Positions 21,710-31,910 of a DNA stretch of 64,000 bases are shown piece by piece (position 1 is the stretch's first letter; the number at the start of each line of letters is the position of its first letter). The notes beneath the pieces were generated by a model. That model saw nothing but the letters and a program-made list of their open reading frames with translations, did no database searches and was not told the DNA's origin. Origin of the DNA: Porphyra umbilicalis (taxonomy: Eukaryota > Rhodophyta > Bangiophyceae > Bangiales > Bangiaceae); the NCBI GenBank assembly GCA_002049455.2, contig KV918764.1:1-64000 (forward strand), given 5' to 3'. Made by a program: the position numbers and the translations under genes.

Positions 21710-23150
21710 ACTCTCTCTTTTCTCTGTGTCTGCTTGCTTTTTTTCTTCTTCTGATGGCCTTTTTTTTGCTTCCTTCCTGCGTCTCTTTCTTAGACGCGCA
21801 CCTCCCTCGGCATAGTATTTTGCCTCGGAGCTGAACGAACAGCATCGAAGCGCGTGTCGACACAGCGGGTGGCAAGCCCGGCGAAGTACCCTCTCTCCCA
21901 CTTGGTAACCGGCAGAGCATCACGGCCACTGATTGTAGACAAGAAACTGAGGCGGCAGCCACAGGGACTGCCATGGCGACCACCCCGCCACCAGCAGCAG
22001 TGCCGGTATTCGCCGTGGGCACGATCGCGGCGGTGGCGGCGAAGGGCGCCGTCGGGGGGGGGGTGGGAGGCGAGACGGTGCGCTTGGTATTTGCTCTGGT
22101 TGTAGAGTCGTGTAGAATAGTCGTTGCCACTGGTGAATGCGGGACGGCCGAGCGCACGACCGCACCCGCCATCGCTCAGGACAGCCGACATGCGTCCGAC
22201 CAAACAACACTCACACAAAATACCAGCAGCAGCCGCGGAGGCGGCTGTCTGCGCCATCCGCGCCAAGGATCAGACGAGAAAAACGCTACGCAGCAGCGGC
22301 TGCCCGCCCCTCACCCCAGGGGGTAGCCACCGCCCGCAGACAATCAGACATGACACTGGCACCCGCACCTCAATCGTCGACGTCCATCCCCTCGTCGCCA
22401 CCCTCCCACCCTCCCTCACCATCCGGGAGCACCTCCCCCTCCTCAGTGTCGGGCGGCACCTCCCCCTCCTCACAGTCGAGCGCCCCCCCCCCCCCCCGCT
22501 TCCCCCCCCCCGTCAGCGTCCCGACCCCCCCCCACCGCCGCCACCACCACCGCCGCCGCGTCCTCGTCCTCCCCCACCGCCGCCACCACCCCCGCCACAA
22601 CCCCCGCCGCCGCGTCGGCCGCCGCCTCGGCGGCCAGGCGCTCTGCAATCCGCCCGTACCGGGGCGCCCCGTACTTGCGCCGCACCGCCGTCAGCGCGTT
22701 GCCCCGCCCCCCGTCGGCACGCACGAGGGCGCGCAGGGCGCCCGCCACGGCGACCGCCGTGGCGGGGTGCCACGTCCGCCGCCGCCGCCGCAAGGCCGCC
22801 GTGCCACCCCGCCGCCGCCGCCGCCGCCGAGGGTGCGCCCACCCCACCCCCGCCCAACGTCACCGCGACCCGCACATGAAAAGAGGCGCCGAGCAAAGGC
22901 ACAGCCTCGGGCGTACGCGTGTGATGGAGATGCGTAAGAAAGAAAGAACAGGTGCAAGCGCCCCAAACGAAGAACGCAGCAACCCCACTCGTGTGCTTCT
23001 CCCCCACCAGCTCGCATCCCCCCCCCCACCATCTCGTACACTCCCGCCCCACCGAGCACACCCCCCCCCACACGGTGGGCAGTTGCCCGCTCGACGCGCC
23101 CGCCCCCCGCCCCTTGTCGCGGTAATGCACCTGGTCGTCCACATGATGGT
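21710..23150. other. No supported gene; 3' flanks, C-rich repeats
   Basis: The interval 21720-21790 is T-rich, plausible 3' end of the TPR gene. The remainder, especially 22380-22660, is CCCCCG/CCGCC simple sequence with Pro/Arg-rich open frames on both strands. It lies downstream of the minus-strand transporter. Nothing recognisable. Confidence 0.35.
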
Positions 23151-24640
23151 TTATACTCCGCTGGTTATGCCACCGCATGGGCGGCGGCGGGACGGCAGCG
23201 ACGGCGGCAGCGGCCGCGTCCACCCCCCCCCCCCCCCCCCGCTGGCGCCGGCGTCGCGCCACCGCCGCGCGCGCGCGCTGCAACAACACGTTGGCGTTGG
23301 TCGGCACCTCCGCCACGCGGCCGAGCGGGGGAAACTCGCCGACACACGCCGCCGCCGCCGCGGCCGCCACCGCCGCCGCCGCGGACAGCGCCATGACGTC
23401 GCGGTAGCCCGCTGCGCGGCGGGCCCCCAGCACCCCCCCCAAGAGGCTGCCGACGAGCAAACCGACCTGCGTCGCCGCCGTCCGTAACGCAAACGTCAGG
23501 GCGCGGAGGGACGGGTGCACCGCCGCTGCCGCCACAATTGTGGAAAACTAGGTGTGCGCCGACATGACCGTCCCGTGGGTGCCGACGAGCAGAACCGCCA
23601 GCGTCGGCGACGAGGCGGTGGCGAGGCCGACAAAGAGGGCGCCGCCGCCGAGGAGCGCCGCCGGCCACAACCACCGGTTGCACGCCGGCGCCACGTCGGC
23701 GGCCGAAGGGATGCCCGCGTCCACACCGACGCCGACGGCCCAGGCGATGAGAGAGCCCTTGGCGGTCCACTCGAGGGCCTCGGAGGAGCCCGGCGGCTCG
23801 TTGAAAATCACGTCGGCGAGGTAGGCGGGCAGCACCGCCCCGAGCTGCACATACGCGAGGCTGTAGAGCGTGCCCGTCACGTAAAGGGCCGTGAGGCCCG
23901 GCGGCGTGCCGACCGTCGCTTCGGCATAAGTCGGCCACCACGTGCGCGGTGACGGACGTGGGCGGCGGCGGGTCCGCCTCGGTCTCCCCCATCGCCGCCA
24001 TCTCCTCCGCCGTCGGCGGCGGGGGCAGGGGCGGCGGCGGCCGCAGCGCGACGGCATTGATGGCAAGCGTCGCGAGCCCCGCCGCCGCCGAGCTGGCGAG
24101 AAACGGCAGCGCGTCCTTCCGGCCCGGCACGCACAGGATGACGAGGCCGCCGAAAATGGTGCCGACGCGGTTCGCAACGTAAAAGGTGGCGAGCGCCCCG
24201 TCGCGGCGCGCCGGAAAGCCGTCGGGCGGGCCGACCATGGCGCCCTCAATCACCGGCCCGACCGCCGGCACGCCGAGCGTCAGCGCGCGATACACGCCGG
24301 CGAGCACCGCCGCCGCTACCAGCCGCCCCGTCGACCGCCGCGGCGCGTCGGCCGACGGGCGGAATTTCCCCACAAGGACCCCAAAAGCGCCTGCCGCCAG
24401 AAAGGCGCCGCCGAGCATCGCCACCAGCGCCGGCCGCCGACCGCCCATCCGCACGTCGGCGAGCGCCGTGACGAAGGAGCCGAGCGCAATGCCGACGGCG
24501 GCGCTGGCGGCGAGGGCGCCGAGCGCTACCAGCACCGAGCTGCCGAGGTTCCCGAAGGACCCCACGAGGTAGGTGTAGAAGAGGGCGTCGGTGAGGCCGA
24601 CGCCTGCACCAAAGAGGGTGGGGAGGAGCGGACGACGGGG
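23151..24640 (-). CDS. Multi-pass transporter, MFS-like, frame-disrupted
   Basis: The minus strand encodes a long series of hydrophobic segments. The first part (frame starting near 24630) has GVGLTDALFYTYLVGSFGN, an MFS-type loop LADVRMGGRRP, then FPARRDGALATFYVANRVG, which resembles the POT/MFS RR..fY..N pattern, and further membrane helices. At about 23930 the frame moves by one base (around GACTTATGCC), and hydrophobic segments continue (ALYVTGTLYSLAYV, LIAWAVGVGVDAG, LLGGGALFVGLA). A TAG stop at 23548-23550 interrupts the same frame just before the last helices (ALRTAATQVGLLVGSLLGG). The N-terminus is unresolved behind a run of 19 G at 24637-24655. It is either a decaying gene or a real gene with base-calling errors. 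Substrate unknown; it would sit in a membrane. Confidence 0.55.
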
Positions 24641-25299
24641 GGGGGGGGGGGGGGGAGGGGCGAGGTCCCGCTGGCGCCGGGGGGGTGAGGGGAGCCGCCC
24701 CGGGCGTCCACGTCGACCACGGCCATGGCCGTGACGCTGCCGTCGCGGTCGTCCGCGTCGACGACGGTGCACCGTCGACGGTGCCGCAGCAGCCGCGGCC
24801 GCCGCGGTCGTCGGGGGGCGGCCGGCGGTGGAGGACGGCGGCGCGGCGCCGCTTTGCGGCAACACCGACGGGCGCCGCGGCCCGTCGCCGCAACGGCGGC
24901 AACGGTACCAGTGACGGCGGCGACCACCTGCTGGCACGGCCGCAGTGCGGCCGCCGCGCTTGCAGCGAGAGGGTGGGGCAGAAGAGAGGGGGCAGGAGGG
25001 CAGCGGGGAAGACCGCCACCGACTGCCACGCGGCGCCCGGGCGCCGTCGAGCGCCACGACCCAGTCCACCCGCCGCCGCCAGTGGCGCTGCTGCCGCCGC
25101 GTCGAGCAGACGGGAGCCAGCCCCCCCATTTCCCCCCCCGCCTCGCCAAGCCCCTCTGTCGTCACTACCCCGCCACGCGCGGCGGGGCCGTCGGCCGCGT
25201 CGTCTCCGCGCCGAGCCGCAGCCGGCCGCGGCGACGGCGGCGGCGGTGCTCGTGTTGCGCGGCGCGGGCGCTCGAAGTCACCGACCGCGGCGGCTGCAA

Positions 25300-26197
25300 T
25301 CAGGCCCGTTCGCAGTTGCAAACCGTGTGACGGTATACCGACGTATCGTTGATTTGATTGGCCGAGCCCGTCACGCGACGGTATACCGGTACAGACACAC
25401 GCGGGATCCCCGCGTATGTTTATACCGCGGTATACCGTCTGAGAACGGGGAATTCCACGTCTTGTGTGTTTAAAGTTCCTCTTTTACAAGAACTGTCAAA
25501 CGAATTGTCGACAATCCGGAAGCTCCTCGCGACACACGCCGCTGCGAGCGGGCCTGACAAGTCGACCCGCGCACCGCAGCCCACTCGAGACGCACCGAGC
25601 TCCATGGCACTGTTCGCTGCAACCCTCCCCACCCACCGCCCTTTCAAACTGCACACCGTTCCCCCCCACCCCCCCTCCGTTGGGAACACCGATCGCGGCG
25701 CGCGACACGGTAGCTGACCGCCATGGCGGTAGACACTTGCCGAGAGACCGGGGCGAGGCAAGCGAGGACGCAAAAAGCCCTGAAACGCGCCGTCAGACAT
25801 GCGCACTGCGCGCTCAAAGTGGGGACCATAACGAGCCCGCTCATGGGAAAAAGAAAGGCGAGTGGTTGTGTATTGAGTGGGTGATAAAAAGATACTCGGG
25901 CTAGAGTGCACTACCCCCGCCAGCGACATCACGAAGGCGCCCGCGCGTAGGGTGGGGAAAGGGTCCATGTTGGCGGTCGCCGTGCGTTGACAAGCTGCAT
26001 GGCGGTCGGTAGCGCGGTGGATGGTTCGATGGTCGGTCTTGTCCGCGCCTGATGGCGATAGAAATCCCACCTCTCTGACGAATACAATTGTGTACTTGAT
26101 TTTATTTGCGAGACGGTACGCCAAAGGTCTTTCGCAGATATTTACCGCCGTGACGCCGGTATACCGTCACACGGTTTGCAACTGCGAACGGGCCTGA
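25300..26197. mobile_element. 898 bp non-autonomous element with perfect 41 bp terminal inverted repeats
   Basis: 25300-25340 and the reverse complement of 26157-26197 are identical over all 41 bases, beginning TCAGGCCCGTTCGCAG and ending GACGGTATACCG. The palindrome GGTATACC recurs several times just inside both ends. No transposase domain is visible. The longest internal frame (minus, 25420-26124) has no recognisable motif. I see no flanking target duplication. Perfect ends suggest recent mobility or strong selection on the termini. Confidence 0.85.
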
Positions 26198-26266
26198 ACT
26201 GTACCGACGGGCAAACCACATGGAAAGAAAAAAACAACCGGCCCGCATCCTCTCCATGGACAACAC

Positions 26267-27106
26267 TCATTCACTAGCCGGGCGTGCACGGGCTTGGCCG
26301 GTATCCGCCGCCATCGAGCCTGCAGGGATGGCGCCCGCGGCGCTTGCGCCCGTCGCATCGCCCCGGCGAACCACTCGCGGGATGGCGGCGCCCACCGCAG
26401 ACGTGGTCGATGGCCGATTGCGGGCCTCCATCCAGCGGCCGAGCGTCAGCTGAAAGTGCGCCACCAGCGCCACGCCCACAAGGGCGGAGACGGCGCCCCA
26501 CATCCCACACACACCGTCTAGGATCGACACGACGATGCCACCAGGGGAGCCCTTGCGAGCGATCACGCGCGCCAACAAAAAGCGGGCGGCGACCAAGCAG
26601 CCGACGCCGCCGCCCAGCGACGGAAACGACGGCGACGCGTCGGTGGCCGCCCACACCCCCACCACCGCCGCGGCGAGCCCCGCCGGCGACGCTGCCCCCG
26701 ACCGGCCCCACGCGACCACTGAGCGACCGACGGTCACCGTCGACGACGCGAGTCGACCGACGCCGACGGCGCCAAAGCCCGCCGCGACGACTGCCACGCC
26801 GCCTTGCACGAGGCGGGACCAGAGGGGCAGGCCGGGACGTGCTGCCGCGACCGCCGCCGCGGCCGCAATGGCTGCCCCAATGGCCGCGTGGTTGGCGCCA
26901 CCGAGGGCAGCGAGCGGCGCGCCGGATAGGGCTACGAGAATGGCAGGGATCGCCATCGAGTGCCGCCGTGGAGGGAGGGAGCTCCTCGTGGGGCGAGGAG
27001 GGGCCACGCCCACGCGGACGGTGGGGGCCGCAGGAGCGGGGGTGGTTGGCGAGCCACCGCCGTCCATCTCAGCCGAGGAGGCGGCTTGGGCGCCGTCTGC
27101 CGGCAT
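26267..27106 (-). CDS. Hypothetical multi-pass membrane protein
   Basis: This intact frame of 279 residues starts at the first in-frame ATG (27106). A short hydrophilic, Pro-rich N-terminus of about 50 residues is followed by about six hydrophobic segments (e.g. AIPAILVALSGAPLAALGG, GGVAVVAAGFGAVGVG, GLAAAVVGVWAA, ALVGVALVAHF). It ends in an Ala/Arg-rich hydrophilic tail. There are no frame breaks or long homopolymers. I do not recognise a family. It lies just downstream of the 898 bp element and on the same strand as the transporter at 23-24.6 kb. Confidence 0.6.
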   Translation of the reverse strand: MPADGAQAASSAEMDGGGSPTTPAPAAPTVRVGVAPPRPTRSSLPPRRHSMAIPAILVALSGAPLAALGGANHAAIGAAIAAAAAVAAARPGLPLWSRLVQGGVAVVAAGFGAVGVGRLASSTVTVGRSVVAWGRSGAASPAGLAAAVVGVWAATDASPSFPSLGGGVGCLVAARFLLARVIARKGSPGGIVVSILDGVCGMWGAVSALVGVALVAHFQLTLGRWMEARNRPSTTSAVGAAIPRVVRRGDATGASAAGAIPAGSMAADTGQARARPASE

Positions 27107-27553
27107 CGTCGCCGTCAAAGACAACAGCAGCGGGAGGGATACACCAGCCTAAAAGCACCAACGATCGCTGACCTTGTCGCTGAGTGCGACCTCAAGTGGG
27201 AGTGCGGTGTGCAGGTACGGACGAGGGTGGGATGGACAGGCGGGGCACCACACGCGTGGAAACGAAAGAAAGCGGTAGAAGTGGGGGTGGGAACGGGTGC
27301 AGGGGAAACTCGTCAGAAGGAAGCAAAAGTGATCACAGCGTAAAAATGGAGCCTCGGCTCGCCAGGGGCCACAGAGGTGCCGTCACCACGGTTGGAAGCA
27401 GAGGAGGACGAGGGACGCAGCGTCGCCGATGAGCGCGGCGCGCAAGCAAGCGTGCTCAACGCAGCGGGTCCTGGCCGCCAAACGTGTCAGCAGCACGTGC
27501 GACGGTCGTCCACTTATCTGCGGCTGTGTGCGTACAGTCTATATCCGGTCATA
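27107..27553. other. Intergenic, no gene seen
   Basis: Upstream region of the minus-strand membrane protein gene. Composition is mixed and less extreme than the surrounding DNA. No promoter element is recognised. Confidence 0.4.
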
Positions 27554-27555
27554 TG

Positions 27556-27687
27556 CAGCCGTTCTCCCAAAAATCCCGCACTCCAACAGTTGCAAAAGAG
27601 TTCCAAATCGGCCTCTGCGGCCCCGCAGAGTCCGATGAGGAACTCTTTTGCAACAGTTGGAGTGCGGGATTTTTGGGAGAACGGCTG
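27556..27687. repeat. 132 bp near-perfect foldback hairpin
   Basis: The left arm 27556-27621 starts CAGCCGTTCTCCCAAAAATC. The right arm 27622-27687 ends GATTTTTGGGAGAACGGCTG. The two arms pair over 66 positions with about five mismatches and no loop to speak of. It could be a MITE-like foldback element, a precursor of small RNAs, or a cruciform site. Confidence 0.9.
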
Positions 27688-27695
27688 TACGCTTC

Positions 27696-27722
27696 AGTTA
27701 TATATCAGGGTAATATATAACT
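27696..27722. repeat. Short inverted repeat AGTTATATAT/ATATATAACT
   Basis: Perfect 10 bp arms around a 7 bp loop, nine bases from the end of the 132 bp foldback. AT-rich in a GC-rich setting. Confidence 0.75.
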
Positions 27723-27903
27723 GGGAGATACCCTCGAACGAGGGTGCACGAGAAGGCTGCATGCGGCCCTGACAATCCCTGAAGGCAGCTCATTGGTTGA
27801 AAACATGTGGAATAGAGAACATATCTGTCACAGAGAGTGTGAAGACGCTGACACAATAGTGCGCAAGGGTGATACATAAGCGGATATTGACTGTAAGCTG
27901 ATA

Positions 27904-28338
27904 TTGACTGTAGTGCAGTCGCGGCCTCATCACCCAAAATCCTCTCGAAAGAACCACGAGTCAGTGATTTTGCCGCCTCTCCACCTGGCCATCGCCATTT
28001 CTTTTGCGACGTGTGGTATTCTTGCCATCGCCAACAACACCGCTCGCACTCGCGGCGACACGCCGCCACGCGAGGGGAACGGCACATGCGTCCGCGCTGG
28101 CGGCGCCACGTGCAATGGCAACGACAACCGCTGGGGAGCGCCGGCGGTGTTTGAGCGACCGACTCCCGCCCACCGCGGGGGCAAGGTGTGGCTTGGGTGC
28201 AGCGGCCCGGTTGCGTTGGTGTCCCTACCTCGAGACAGCCTGGACCAGCTTTGGAACCCGCAGCGCCCCGCCCCGATGCGCTTCGACAGGTGCAAAGCGG
28301 GGTGGGCGTCGGCCACCGCAAACCACGCGCACCCATAG
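27904..28338 (+). CDS. Possible small secreted Cys-containing protein
   Basis: The open frame of about 144 codons includes a signal-peptide-like hydrophobic stretch (LHLAIAISFATCGILAIA). Then comes a hydrophilic domain with several Cys residues and ordinary composition, ending ATANHAHP. There is no in-frame ATG upstream of the hydrophobic stretch, so either an upstream exon supplies the start or the frame is not real. The opposite strand is also open. It is convergent with the SMP/C2 gene that ends at 28479. Confidence 0.25.
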   Translation: MTVVQSRPHHPKSSRKNHESVILPPLHLAIAISFATCGILAIANNTARTRGDTPPREGNGTCVRAGGATCNGNDNRWGAPAVFERPTPAHRGGKVWLGCSGPVALVSLPRDSLDQLWNPQRPAPMRFDRCKAGWASATANHAHP

Positions 28339-28478
28339 TTTACCCAAGCGCAAGAGCAACCAGCGGTGCAGCCGCCCCCACCGCTGCCGCCCGCTCCGCT
28401 TGGACGACCTCCTCGGTGGCGGCAGCGGCCGCCTCCATGGCAGCGCCGCCCCCACCGCCACTCCCGCCGACCACCGCC

Positions 28479-30672
28479 TCATGTGTCGACGCGCAGCAGT
28501 TGGGCACGCCAGCGCACCGCACCCCCCCCGGCTCCCCTCCCCCCCCCCCCCACCCCCCCCCGCGACGCCGCCAGGGCAGCGACCCGGACCCCGCCCCCGC
28601 CCCCCTCCCCCGCTCCATCCACCTCGAGGGCGACACGCAGCGTGGCCGCCGCAACGGCGGCCGCCGTCAGGGGCACCTCCCACACGCGGCGCCACGCCAC
28701 AGGGCCGCCCGGAACCCCGTTGCCGTCGCTAGCGCCGGCGCCATGGGCGGCGGCGCCGTCGGCGGCGGGCACCGCCACCGCGTGCGTCGTCCACTCTGCC
28801 AAGACGCTGTCAGCGTCGGCGGGGGCGTCGGCGGCAATGGCGACGTCCCCGTCGGTCGTCAAGCGGCAGCGCACGGCGGCCGACGCGCCGGCCGCCGCCG
28901 CCCCGCCGGCCATGTCGTCTACGAGGACAACAAGGCAGGCAACGGTGGGGGGGGGCGGCGGTGGGTGCAGCGGCGACGACTGTCTGCTATCGTCCCTGTT
29001 GGTGGCGCTCGCGCCGGCAGCGGCGCCGGCGCCGCCACCGCCGGCGCCGCCGCCGTCAACATTCAGGAGCGGCCACCCCCGCCCCCCAATCGCCACCAGC
29101 GGCGTTAGCTGCCCGACGACGCGCACCGCCGGCGGGTCGGCGCTGCCGTCATCGTCGGTAGGCGATGGGGACCCCCGCCTCCCGCCCCTATCGGCACCTC
29201 CTGGATGCGACGGCGGCAGCGATGTGGGCGCGACAACCTGCAATGGCATCCACACACCCCCCTCCCCCGCCGAGGCCAGCTCCCCCGCTGTCACGGCGGC
29301 CTCACCGAGCGCATCATCGCACAGGACATCATCTTCCCACATGGCCAACCGCAGCTCCTGGTCGACGTGGTGGGCGAGCGCCGTTGCGGGGTGCTCCCAG
29401 ACCGGCGTGGTGGTGTTGGCGGCGGTCGCCGTGCGGGTGCCGTGTGCCCCGAGGCGGGCCACGACGTACACATCGGGAGCGTCGGTGGTAAATAAGAAAC
29501 CCCGCTGGGGACGGAAGCCACGACCTGCGACAAGCGTGAAGGCGAGGATGCCGACCGGGGGGGTGTATGTCTATGGGGGGGCGAGAGGACAAGAGAGGAG
29601 CGAGCAGAGATGAAGGGGAGTGTGCTCGAAAAAGCAAGGCAGAAAGTGTGTTGCTCAGCGCGACGCCACGCAAGAAAGAAACGTGCACGTCAGTCCCTGC
29701 CGACAAGGGCCCAGCAGTACGCACCACGGGAGGGTGGCAATCAATCCGCTTTGGGCCAGCACCGCACGGACCGCCGCGTCCCACGCGGCGCGAGCGCCCC
29801 ACACAACGTCCCTTCCCCCCCCCACCCCCTTCCCTCGCTGCTCTCCCACGCACTGTAAAGAAATCCACGCTCCCGTCGAGCGTCGCGCCGACCCGTGCTG
29901 GCAGCACGGCCACCCCCCCGAGCACGTCCCCCACCGCCCGCCGCAGCGCGGCGCGCACTGCCGGCAGGCGGTCGACGTCGGCCCAGCCCGTCAGGTCAAA
30001 CCCCACGGCCGGCGGCGACACAAACGCGGCGGACAGCCCACCCGCGAGGGGCAACACGGGCACCAGTGGCCGCACCGTGACCACGACGCGGCCGTCGATG
30101 GACGGGGAGCGCACGCCGAGGCGGAGCCGCCCAAAGAGGGCCGTGACGAGGTCGACGCCGACGACCGCGTCGGCGGCCGCAAAGTGCAGGTCGGCTTGGA
30201 GGGTGACGCCACGGGCGGCGGCGGCCAAGGCCGCCTCCCCGTCACTGTCACTGTCACTGTCCCTGTCGCTGTCGGTTGTGCGGGCGCCGGCGTCGGCGGC
30301 CGCCTGGGCGGCGGTGCGGGCCGCTGAGCGTGCCGCTGCCGGCGGTACGGGCGGCGCAGCCGCCTGTGCTACGACGACCACATTGTCCAGCCGCGGCGGG
30401 GCGTTGCCAAAGCTCACCTCAGACACCTCGAGGCGGCCGAGCCACCCCGGCAGCGCCGCCGACAGGGCGGCCTGCCCCACATCGGCCACGAGGCGGCACA
30501 GGTAGGCGTCCATGTACGGCCACAGGGCGGTCATGGCCGTGTTGAGCCACTCGGCGGCCTGGTCGTCGGTGGGGGCGGGGGGGGGGACGTCCATGGCAGA
30601 CGCGAGCTTGGCGGGTGGGGGAGGGAGGGGGTCTGCGGGGCCCGCGTCGGCCGCGGCGGCCGCCGCGTCCAT
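28479..30672 (-). CDS. Extended-synaptotagmin-like protein: SMP domain plus C2 domain(s)
   Basis: Two exons, 30672-29854 and 29570-28479, give 636 residues in one frame. Exon 1 encodes an SMP lipid-transfer domain: EWLNTAMTALWPYMDAYLCRLVA, then LEVSEVSFGNAPPRLDNV, GVDLVTALFGRLRLGVRSP, LPLAGGLSAAFVSPPAVGFDLTG and the closing DVLGGVAVLPAR helix. A short DSD-rich insert lies between. Exon 2 opens a C2 domain (VGILAFTLVAGRGF, DAPDVYVVARLG, TTTPVWEHP, LRLAMWEDD) and probably a second, more diverged one ending in WRAQLLRVDT. Family members tether ER to plasma membrane and move lipids between them, often with Ca2+-regulated C2 domains. No N-terminal membrane anchor is visible. It could lie in an unplaced upstream exon. 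Confidence 0.82.
29571..29853 (-). other. Intron of the SMP/C2 gene, 283 bp
   Basis: The donor GTGCGTGG follows ACA at 29854 and the acceptor CCCCCATAG precedes ACATAC at 29570, phase 0. It joins the SMP end to a clean C2 start. The first 40 bases are G-rich, with a run of 9 G. The last 15 include 7 C. GAGAGCAGCGAG near the donor pairs with CTCGCTCCTCTC near the acceptor with one mismatch. Confidence 0.8.
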
Positions 30673-31483
30673 GGCCGTCGGCCGGGGCGTCGGTGCACGC
30701 GCGCGCGCGAACAAGGAGTGGTGGTGGGGGCGGCGTCGGCGGCGGCGGTCGTGGCCGTTGGCGCAGCGGCGGCGGTGGCGGCCGCGGCGACCATGCCAAA
30801 CGCGCACACGGGACGGGGATGGGCGGCGGGCACGCCCCCTCCATGGCGTGGGTGACAGCGGCCGAGACCGAGGAGGGGGGCCCGGCCCCCTCCTCGCCCG
30901 GCCCGGCCCGGGGCACACCCCCTGTGGCACCCGCCACCGGGTTATGGAGTGGGGAGCTCCGTGGCCATTGATTGGCACGCGGGGTCCCGAGGTGCGGCTC
31001 GACGTGCCGGAGGGCAATGGACCCGCGCGAGGCGGGGCCCTATGGCCCATGCGTCCCCTCTCGTGACGGCCACGTGGACGGCCCATGATCCACAAGACGT
31101 GATCTGCCAATCGGTTGCGCCCGCCTCGTCGGCCCGGGCGGAGGGCGTCTCTCTCGCTAGCGCAGCGCGCTGCGTCTCCCCCGCCGTGGCCTCGGTGCCC
31201 TGCGCGAGCACTGGCACGACCTGGTTGGCATCGTGCGTCCCAGCGCTGGTAAGTCATAGCCGCGGCCCTCCTTCCCACAGCCCATTCCGTACTCACCGCC
31301 TCCCCCCCTGGTGGCCAAGGTTGGCAGCCACCCGCACCCATCTCAGAAACCCAGGGCCGACGCCCACCGCTGCCGCCGGCCGCGCTGCGAGACAGCCGTT
31401 TGTCGGTCGGGGGTGGCACCATACGAGCTCGTCCGTGGGGCGCATCCGCTGTGCTCATTGTTGCTTCCTGGGCGCCCCGTCGA
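30673..31483. other. Intergenic, no gene seen
   Basis: Lies between two minus-strand genes: upstream of the SMP/C2 gene and downstream of the two-exon hypothetical gene. Open frames are Arg/Pro-rich shadows. Possible missing 5' exon of the SMP/C2 gene, not identifiable. Confidence 0.35.
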
Positions 31484-31866
31484 TCAAGAGGGGCCCTCCC
31501 AGTGCGCCAGCCAATCGTCGTCGCTCAGCTCCTCCTCCTCCAACGTCACCTCGGCCGGCGGCGCCGCGCCCGCCAAATCCGCCACCGCCTCTGCCCACTG
31601 GGCGAGCGTCTCTCCAGAAGCCGCTGCCACGGCTGCCATCCCCTCTGCTGCCGCCGTCGCAGCCAAAGCGGAGGCCCCCGCCGGCGCGTCGGCCGCCGGA
31701 CCCGCACGTGGGACCCCACCCGCCGCCGCCGACCCCCCCACCCCCGCCGCCCCATCCGCCGCTGCCGCACGACATGCCGATGCCGACGCACCCGCCGCCG
31801 CCGCCCCACCCGCCCCCACCGACCGACCGGCAGCCGCCCTCTGCGGCACCACCCCCCCCCGGCCGC

Positions 31867-31910
<44 letters not shown>

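Noticed and set aside
23548-23550. TAG as the natural end of the transporter
   Set aside because: The same frame continues at once with hydrophobic, transporter-like helices, so a disrupting stop is more likely. A true end cannot be excluded without transcripts.
25420-26124. 234-codon minus-strand frame as a transposase of the 898 bp element
   Set aside because: No DDE or zinc-finger motif, irregular composition, and too short for a known transposase.
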